Origin: Linnemannia elongata
Taxonomy: Eukaryota > Mortierellomycota > Mortierellomycetes > Mortierellales > Mortierellaceae
DNA: 64,000 bases
Direction of reading: 5' to 3'
Assembly: GCA_036320915.1 (NCBI GenBank)
Contig: JAXBDG010000003.1
Coordinates: 2,170,001-2,234,000 of the forward strand
Part shown: positions 57,664 to 64,000 of the stretch, piece after piece
Numbering within the stretch: the stretch's first letter is position 1
Layout: each line of letters begins with the position of its first letter
Translations under genes and position numbers: made by a program
Notes under the pieces: model-generated
The model's database searches: none
Seen by the model: only the letters and a program-made list of their open reading frames with translations
Told to the model about the DNA's origin: nothing

Positions 57664-59996
57664 TTATGGATGAAGAATGGCGTGCAATCTGTTTAACTCC
57701 GTCTGGAGGGCACTGATCTGCAGCCGCAACTGTCGAGTGTTGGCTGTCGGGGACGCCATACCATCATCCTCTGGATTGCGCGAGTAGGCTGTGAACGTGT
57801 ACTGTGAATCGCCAGATAGACGTTGCTGGTCGTGGTAATGTGCAAGTTCCCATTGACGTGCCTCCAATTGTTTCTGGAGTTGCTCGTAGTATTCCTGTTG
57901 TTGTTGCCTGGATAGATTGATCCTCTCGAGACTTGAGGTGTTCACGATAGGGTAAGGCGGTACTGGGGATGGTGTTGATGACTTGGCGTATAAATGTGTT
58001 GGTGAAGGAGGTGGCGATCCATAGTTGCCCGAGTGAAGGTGCTGATGAGAAGAATTCGGATAAGGGTTTGTAGGGGAGTCGAGGGTGCTGCTGTTCGAAT
58101 AGGTTTGAGTTCCATACTTCTGTTGTAAATTCAAAGGGGGGGAAATGTGGAGCTGATTCTTGTTCCTGTTCCCTGCTCCCGGCACATATCTGTCCGTCTC
58201 CATCCGAGGTATGTACTTTGTCGGAGGCGCGGCTTTAGGCAAAGCCTTGGGCATGGCCTTGGGCAGGACCTTAGGTACCACTGTCCTTGTGCTCGATGCT
58301 CCTGATAGCCAGAATTCCTCTGGCTGATGTTGACGATACTTCTGATCCATCTCACGGCGACGACGACGGCGACTCCTTCTGAACAGCAAAAAGAAGGCGA
58401 TGGCCAGTAGAAGGACCAATACTGCTGCCACACTACCGGCGATCGCAGCGATGTGCTTCGTGCCTCCTCCTGCCTCCTCCCCTCCACCTGTTAATCCATT
58501 TCCTCCTGCTCCTTCATCTCCTCCACCTCCTTTTCCTCCAGGTGGCGAAGTGCCCGAGTAGGGATGCGAGCCGCGGAGGTATTTTGTAGTCCATTCTCCT
58601 GTGTAAATGTTGTAGATGAGTGGGGTCGAGGACATTGGCAGAGTTGGCTTTCCTGACGAACCCGGAGTAAACCTGATCCCTGTCGAACATAGCACACAAA
58701 ATAAACGAGAAAAAAAATCGCAATGAGTACAAGTGTGTTGGACATGCTTGCAGAGTGCCAAAGCAAACAAATGCATGTACTTACCACCCCAAGCGATGAA
58801 ATTGTCGCCATTCACTGTACAGGCCAACTGAGAGCGGTTCTGTGATGGGTCGATGCTAGGGCCTTGAGTCCATGTCATTGAGGGAACATCAAGGATGTAC
58901 AGAGTACCGATCGAGTCCTCACCAGGAGGATTACCCCCGAAAAGAACCATCTTGGCTCCTCCGTACGCTAAGTGAAAGGGGGGAAAAGGGGATGTGTGTC
59001 AGTTGAGGGGTCCAAAACGTGTACATGGAGGGATATACCTTTTTGAAGTGAAGGCGTAGGGGGGGGGGAGAGGTCAGACATATTTCTACTATCGTACCCG
59101 GAGCCATGCAGGCGGCTCTCAACCGAGGCGGCACTGCTCCTTTTGTGATCTATCCGACGAGTGGCGAACAATGTGAATTAAGGTGAGTGTTTCAGCAATG
59201 ACCACGCCCAAAGACCAACTGAGCAGTTTCCCTTGAACTCAAAAAAAAAGCCCTAAATGCATCTTACCATCTCGGTCCACTGCATTTTGGCAGCATCAAA
59301 CTCGTAAAAGTACGATGTTCCTGGTTTTCCTTGTCCACCCCAAAGAAAGAAAGTTCCCCGGAGCTCATTCCAATTGAAGGTATAAAACCTCCAACCACCA
59401 ACAGCCTGAGGGGGTAAAGGCGTAGAGGAGACAGTGTGCGTTTTAAAGTCGTATATGGCCATGTCAGTGTTGTTATATCCTGCTGGAGTGTAGACAAGTC
59501 CTGTCCTTGGGTGTGCCACAGCCTGGAGTCCTCCTTCGGATTGGTTCATCTTCATAGGGACGGAAAAAGGTGTCCACATCATTGTGGTAAGACTGATGTT
59601 ACCAGAGACACCAGGGGCATCAGGGGCAACTGCATCGAGGCCGACAGGGTCCCAGAGGGAGAGGGTCTGTTGATCAGGTGAGACTGAGAAGGAGTGTCCA
59701 AAAGTGGTGAGTCCTGGTGCTACACCATTGGAGATGCTGATGGGTGTCCACGGAGGCTTGGATGCTTCCCAAGCAGGTTGTGAGAGGTCAAGGGAAAAGA
59801 ATTGGTTGGTGGCCGTGGCCTTGCCGACGTTGTAGTCGCGTCCTCCTTGAATGTAGAAGGTGCTTTCATTATTGAGGGTGATGAAGGCTGGGCGTGCAAC
59901 AGAGATAGGAGACTGTGCTGATGTTGTATGAAGGAGGGAGAGGGAGAGGAGACCAAGTATGGTCCGTAACCGATTTGACAAGACAGGGCTATACAT
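57664..59996 (-). CDS. Kelch-type beta-propeller protein with single membrane span (array copy C)
   Basis: Minus-strand exons in transcript order 59996..59268, 59149..59098, 58967..58785 and 58679..57664 give 659 aa, with the same phases as copy A. A signal peptide (about 1-27, ending TTSAQ) is followed by kelch-like blades: FYIQGGRDYN...QFFSLDLSQPAWEAS, FYEFDAAKMQWTEM, MVLFGGNPPG...LYILDVPSMTWTQG and FIAWGGIRFTPG. The GEWTTKYLRG juxtamembrane motif and a Gly-rich stalk precede the membrane span at about 399-421 (VAAVLVLLLAIAFFLLF), then an Arg-rich stop-transfer (RRSRRRRRREMD). The cytoplasmic tail is Pro/Tyr/Gln-rich and ends in coiled coil (LRLQISALQTELNRLHAI). Exon 2 (52 nt) carries VPPRLRAACMAPG. 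Intron 3 (105 nt) is in phase and stop-free, so retention would add 35 residues. Function unknown. Confidence 0.85.
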
Positions 59997-60237
59997 TATA
60001 TGGTTGGGAGTGGTGGGAGAGAGGAGAGAGAGGACGTGTGTTGGTGATATGAGGATATGTGCGGAAGAGTGAGCGATGTGTATGTGTGATAATTAGGGTG
60101 GTCGTTGCTGTGTATTTGTATGCAACGTGTGCGTCTGTTGAGGGGAAAGTAAAGAAGGTTGAGGGTAGAGGAGTGTGGAGAGGGGGCCAAAGGTGGAGGC
60201 AAAGGGAAAAAGAAGAGTTAAGAGAGAAAAAAGAATG

Positions 60238-60240
<3 letters not shown>

Positions 60241-60279
<39 letters not shown>
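60241..60279. repeat. (AG)n microsatellite
   Basis: About 19 AG dinucleotides in the copy C promoter. Confidence 0.9.
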
Positions 60280-60284
<5 letters not shown>

Positions 60285-60825
60285 AGAGAAAATAGTAGGG
60301 GGAGGGGGAAAAGGGGCTAACGAGGCGTTGGGTGGCCAGGTCGAGGTAAAAAATGAGAACGGTCCCAGATTGATGTCTACTTTACTTCTTGCCTGTGTCC
60401 CCTTACCCTCGCCCTTTGTTGTTTTTTGTCGTGTACACTCATTCTTTTTTTTCTTCGACTGTACCCCCCATTTTCATCCCCCCAAGACGGTAAAAAAAAC
60501 ATGGCAACCTGTGTGCAACAACAACAAACGACAAACGACAAGCGACAAGCACCCGCACCAACAAGCAAAAACAAGACCAGTCAAGGACATGCGATCTGTC
60601 TGATCGATGCAAGTCTGAGCCCCCCTGAAATGTTCATAAACAAAAAGGAATAAGGTAAAGAAAAGGCTTGCTTTGATGTCATACCTCGGGGACTAATCTC
60701 ATTCCTGCACATGCTCAAAATTTAAAAAAGCATAACGCAAGTCTTGGATCCTGTCCCACTCAACTCAAATTGCTTGACATGCAACTTGAAGTAAAGGAAT
60801 TCCCTGTCTACTTTTCCCCTCCCAA

Positions 60826-61146
60826 ATGACATCGATCAGATATGTACTTCATACAGGAGGAATCAGAATGACTCCAATGCTGAAAGAAGATCATTCACCC
60901 TGTCGACAGAGGTTACTGAACAAGCTGATCTTGTATTACAGCGAGAGATTGAAGAAGGGAGGGAATGTGCGCTCCACTGACGTAACAGTGGTAATGAAAG
61001 CAAACGGAAAGATATTGTCCTTCGCCGTGGGATGGACACAAAACATGGAGGACAATAGTTGGATGTCCCTTTTGTTGATGTACAAAGGCGAGAGTTCAAC
61101 AACCCCTGAACAGATGATAGAGCAACAACCAACAATATATGTTTAA
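60826..61146 (+). CDS. Doubtful 106-aa hypothetical ORF
   Basis: ATG-initiated open frame with balanced composition (for example KLILYYSERLKKGGNVRSTD and TVVMKANGKILSFAVG), unlike the repeat-driven frames nearby. No domain, signal peptide or homologue recognised, and the antisense frame is open too. Listed only because it is protein-like; chance is the likelier explanation. Confidence 0.15.
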   Translation: MTSIRYVLHTGGIRMTPMLKEDHSPCRQRLLNKLILYYSERLKKGGNVRSTDVTVVMKANGKILSFAVGWTQNMEDNSWMSLLLMYKGESSTTPEQMIEQQPTIYV

Positions 61147-62257
61147 TGTGTGCGCCTTCTTGTGTGGATGACTAGAAGTGAGAATGCCTTTTTTGTCCCG
61201 ACGAGTGAACTGTGTGAATGGTAGTATCGACATGCTTGGGGTAGCCAGCATATCCTAACTACTAAACAATCTTCACTGCACGTGATGAATTGTTGGTTGA
61301 GATGGCAGTCACGATTAGTCGCTTGCATTGAATTATATGGCTGTGTGCCCTCTCCCTTCGGTGTGTTTTTGACGGGTTGTTTGGGTGGTGATGAAAAACA
61401 CAGCCTTATGGCGTACAGGAGCAACATCGATGACAGAGGTGGGAGAGTGTTCGCGTGCAGGACAGCGGAGCATTGTACCCTGATCTTGTAGCCCGCCTGT
61501 CAATTGTTCTTCTCTTGCACGGAAAATATAGCCTATCTTTTTTGTTGTGAAATTTTTAGTTTATCGCCACCAGTTCCACCTTTTTTTCTTTCTATGTATG
61601 GTCTTTACTCTTGGCAGAAGAGCACATGTTGAGTTAGAGGCACACTTTAGTTGAGGACGGAATGGAAATGGGTGAAACGGGAGATGGCAATGGGTGTCTT
61701 TGTACCTTGACAGAAAACAGGAGAGAGAGTAGATTTTTACTCGGTTGTTCCTTTTCCGCTCCTCTTCCTTCTTCCTTCTTCCTTTCCTTGACTCCTGCTA
61801 TGTTTTCATTACGAGCCTTCTCTTTTCGGCAACAAGGATAAATGTTTCATTATAGACGAACCCACATTCACTTCAGTTCCTTGACATCGTCTTGCAACAC
61901 GCCTGTTGTATCTGTGCGCGTTTTTTTTTCTGTTCTTGGAAGACCAAATGCAGTTATCACTTCTTGAACCTAGGCGGATGTTTGGATTCATTTTTTTTTG
62001 CATTACTAATCTAAACCTTTCGCGTTTGATCAACACGACTTATCAACCAATGGAAACTTGTCTCTCATGCGTCAATTTCGCGTCGATTTTACCTTCATTC
62101 CCACCTACCCTCCTTTCTTTCCTTTGCTTCCGACATGATTGGTCCCCCCTTCCTTACAACCAGAAAAAAAAATAAGAGAGTTATGATGGTTACCGGCCTC
62201 GCACAACCTCTCCGTCATTATTTTATTTATTTGTCTAGGAGAAAAAAAAACATAACA

Positions 62258-64000
62258 TTACGAGTCAAGTCTGGCTTGGAGGCGGTTCAATTCAGCCTGC
62301 AAAAAATTGATCTGCTGCTGCAGCTCAAAATTTCCACCCACACCACTGCTTTTGCTTATAGGTACACCTGCCCCCTGAGGCCCTCGTGGACTCCTGAACC
62401 CCTCCCCAAGAGGTATCTCGGAATTGAATGAGGGGTCGTACTGTGGGTTGGGAGATTGTGAGGCTAACTTTTCCTGACGATCGGCGATCTGGTGCTGGAG
62501 TTGCTGGATATGATCCTGTGGGCTGAGAGACGACAAGAGGGGAGGTAGTGGTGGGATGAAAGGGACCAATTGTGGGTTGGCTGCTCCTGTATTTGATCTG
62601 CTGTCGAATCCAAACTTGTACTCTTGCATAGCGTCGTACTGTGGGAGAGCGTAGCTGGCTGCCTTCTGTTCTTCAAGCTTAGGCTGAGAGTATATGTCGA
62701 ATGGCGGTGATGGGGATGGTGGGTTATCGCGAGAGGTCTCCATAGATGGTAGAATCTGATCTTTTTGGTGGTATTCTCCAGATCCATGACCATTCTCGGG
62801 GGTGTCCTTAGCTTGTCGGCGCCTACGCATGACGAAAAAGGCGACCAAGGCAATGACAGCAAGAGCACCAGCGACCCCTCCTCCGATCGCGGCGGCGTTG
62901 CTCTTGATCTCACCACGTCCCACCTCTCCTTCATTCTCATCCTTGCCTGGTGGTCCTGGGTTCGGCACATTCGGGACAAAGTGAGTGCCGCGTGTGAAGG
63001 TGTCTGTCCAGGCTCCAGTGTGAATGTTGTAGATGAGCATTGTCCCTGGTGCATCCTGGGGTGTGCCTTCTGGGATGAACCTTATACCTATCACAAACAA
63101 AAACAAAAAAAGGTGAGGTTGACGTTAATGGCAAGGAAATGCGTTCAAAAAAAGGTTAGAAGTGTTTCCATGACAAAGAACAATATTCTTCAAGTCTTAC
63201 CACCCCAGACAATGAAATTATCGCCCGAGACCGCACATGCCATAGCCGATCTGCCCAGAGATGGATCGAGACCAGTAACCTTACTCCAGATCATATTTCG
63301 AACGTCGAGGATGTGGAGGCTGCCACTCGTCGGGTCGTTTGAACTATCTCCTCCAAAGAGAAGCAATTTTGTCCCGTTATACGCTACGAAAAAAAAAAAA
63401 AAAAAAAAAAAAAGGAAAAGAGCGGTGAGTGATGTGGGTGAAAAAAGTAGTTCTCCAACTTTGACTAGACCGGAAATGCTCTACAGATGAGCGCTGTTTC
63501 TCAAAAATAAACTTACCGGGAACCATGCAACTCCTGCGTCGTTAAGGGGGGATGTCGCCAGTTGCTGGCTGTTTAAGAGAGAGTTATGAGAGACGCATAA
63601 AGAAGTAGTGGTATGTTACTCTGTGTTTTGAGCGGCCTCAACTCATAGAAAGCGCCGTGACGCAGTAGAAAACGAGCAGAGATCAACACATATTGAGGTG
63701 ACACAGAGCGAAGGACATACCAATGCAGTCCACTTGTTGGAGGAAGTAGAATACTCGACAAAAGGGTTCGTCGCCCTGATAGGCGTGTTCCCATAGAAAA
63801 TAAGAGTGTTCCGCAACTCGCTCCAAACAGACGCATAGAACCGGTCGTTGACAAAGCCGTTCGGACTGGTAGCAGGTGTGAAGGACTGGGTCGCTGGGTT
63901 ATAGACTCCCATACTGACATTGTTGTACCCGCCCGGGTAGTAGACCAGTCCTGTTCGTGGATCCGTCTCGGCGTGTAGGTCACCTGAAGAGGTAAGTTGG
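62258..64000 (-). pseudogene. Kelch/membrane-span paralogue (array copy D), 5'-truncated by window edge, premature stop in exon 2
   Basis: Minus-strand exons in transcript order >64000..63721, 63568..63517, 63383..63201 and 63087..62258 have the same phases as copies A and C. The visible part encodes TGLVYYPGGYNNVSMGVYNP, FVEYSTSSNKWTAL, LLLFGGD...LHILDVRNMIWSKV, FIVWGGIRFIPEG, GAWTDTFTRG, a membrane span (VAGALAVIALVAFFVM followed by RRRRQ) and a tail ending in coiled coil (FELQQQINFLQAELNRLQAR). All splice sites are intact. In exon 2, however, the frame fixed by both neighbours reads IPP, then TAA (63544-63542), then RRRSCMVPG, at a codon that is sense in copies A and C. Otherwise the copy looks well preserved, so the lesion is recent, or the base call is wrong. 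Confidence 0.8.

Larger units (their letters stand above)
59997..62257. other. Promoter of copy C and 3' flank of copy D
   Basis: Starts with a T/C-rich minus-strand promoter and an (AG)n microsatellite (60241-60279). A plus-strand open frame of 106 codons at 60826-61146 has ordinary composition but no supporting signal. No other candidate seen. Confidence 0.45.

Noticed and set aside
1..64000. tRNA, rRNA, CRISPR arrays, riboswitches
   Set aside because: I looked for cloverleaf arms with the TTCGA core, repeat-spacer patterns and conserved rRNA blocks and saw none; a covariance-model scan would be decisive for small RNAs.

Overview
The window reads as nuclear DNA of a filamentous fungus. Protein-coding genes carry short GT-AG introns (about 70-430 bp), promoters are pyrimidine-rich, and intergenic spacers hold many microsatellites and 25-39 base homopolymers. 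The gene content (an Ssr4-type SWI/SNF subunit, TCP-1 zeta, an Edc1/PNRC-like decapping factor, tandem GCR1_C-type DNA-binding proteins, secreted A1 aspartic proteases, and a family of secreted-then-anchored kelch proteins) fits an early-diverging fungus, probably Mucoromycota/Mortierellomycota. That placement is inference; no rRNA or tRNA marker is present. I resolved spliced gene models by hand, requiring reading-frame continuity across every junction.

Left third (1-20.7 kb, all plus strand apart from a possible minus-strand start at the left edge): a mitochondrial-type PPR protein, a secreted aspartic protease with an acidic tail, two adjacent and clearly paralogous regulators that each carry two GCR1_C-like domains (861 and about 1,916 aa; the larger ends in a SUMO-interaction-like motif), then a complete 3,205 bp hAT transposon with a perfect 8 bp target duplication, inserted about 200 bp past the larger regulator. 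Its transposase is broken by two single-base frameshifts.

Middle (22-42.8 kb): a minus-strand RNase T1/N1-like secreted protein that lacks two of the family's catalytic residues; a five-exon minus-strand coiled-coil protein with a 32-nt microexon; a second aspartic protease with a GC-AG intron; then a tight plus-strand run of Ssr4 and CCT6 (TCP-1 zeta), the latter with its start codon split AT|G by an intron. These are followed by an Edc1/PNRC-like protein and, on the minus strand, a small three-exon gene for a 76-aa protein I do not recognise.

Right third (42.8-64 kb): a 5.6 kb gene-poor stretch, an unrecognised 725-aa low-complexity protein, then a minus-strand tandem array of four kelch/single-membrane-span paralogues. 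Two look intact, one is a decayed relict, and one running off the right edge has a premature in-frame stop in its short second exon. This array shows gene-family birth and death and is the most distinctive feature of the window. The genes are not one pathway: the housekeeping genes (chromatin remodelling, chaperonin, mRNA decapping, organelle RNA handling) are interspersed with secreted or surface proteins (two proteases, the RNase-like protein, the kelch family).
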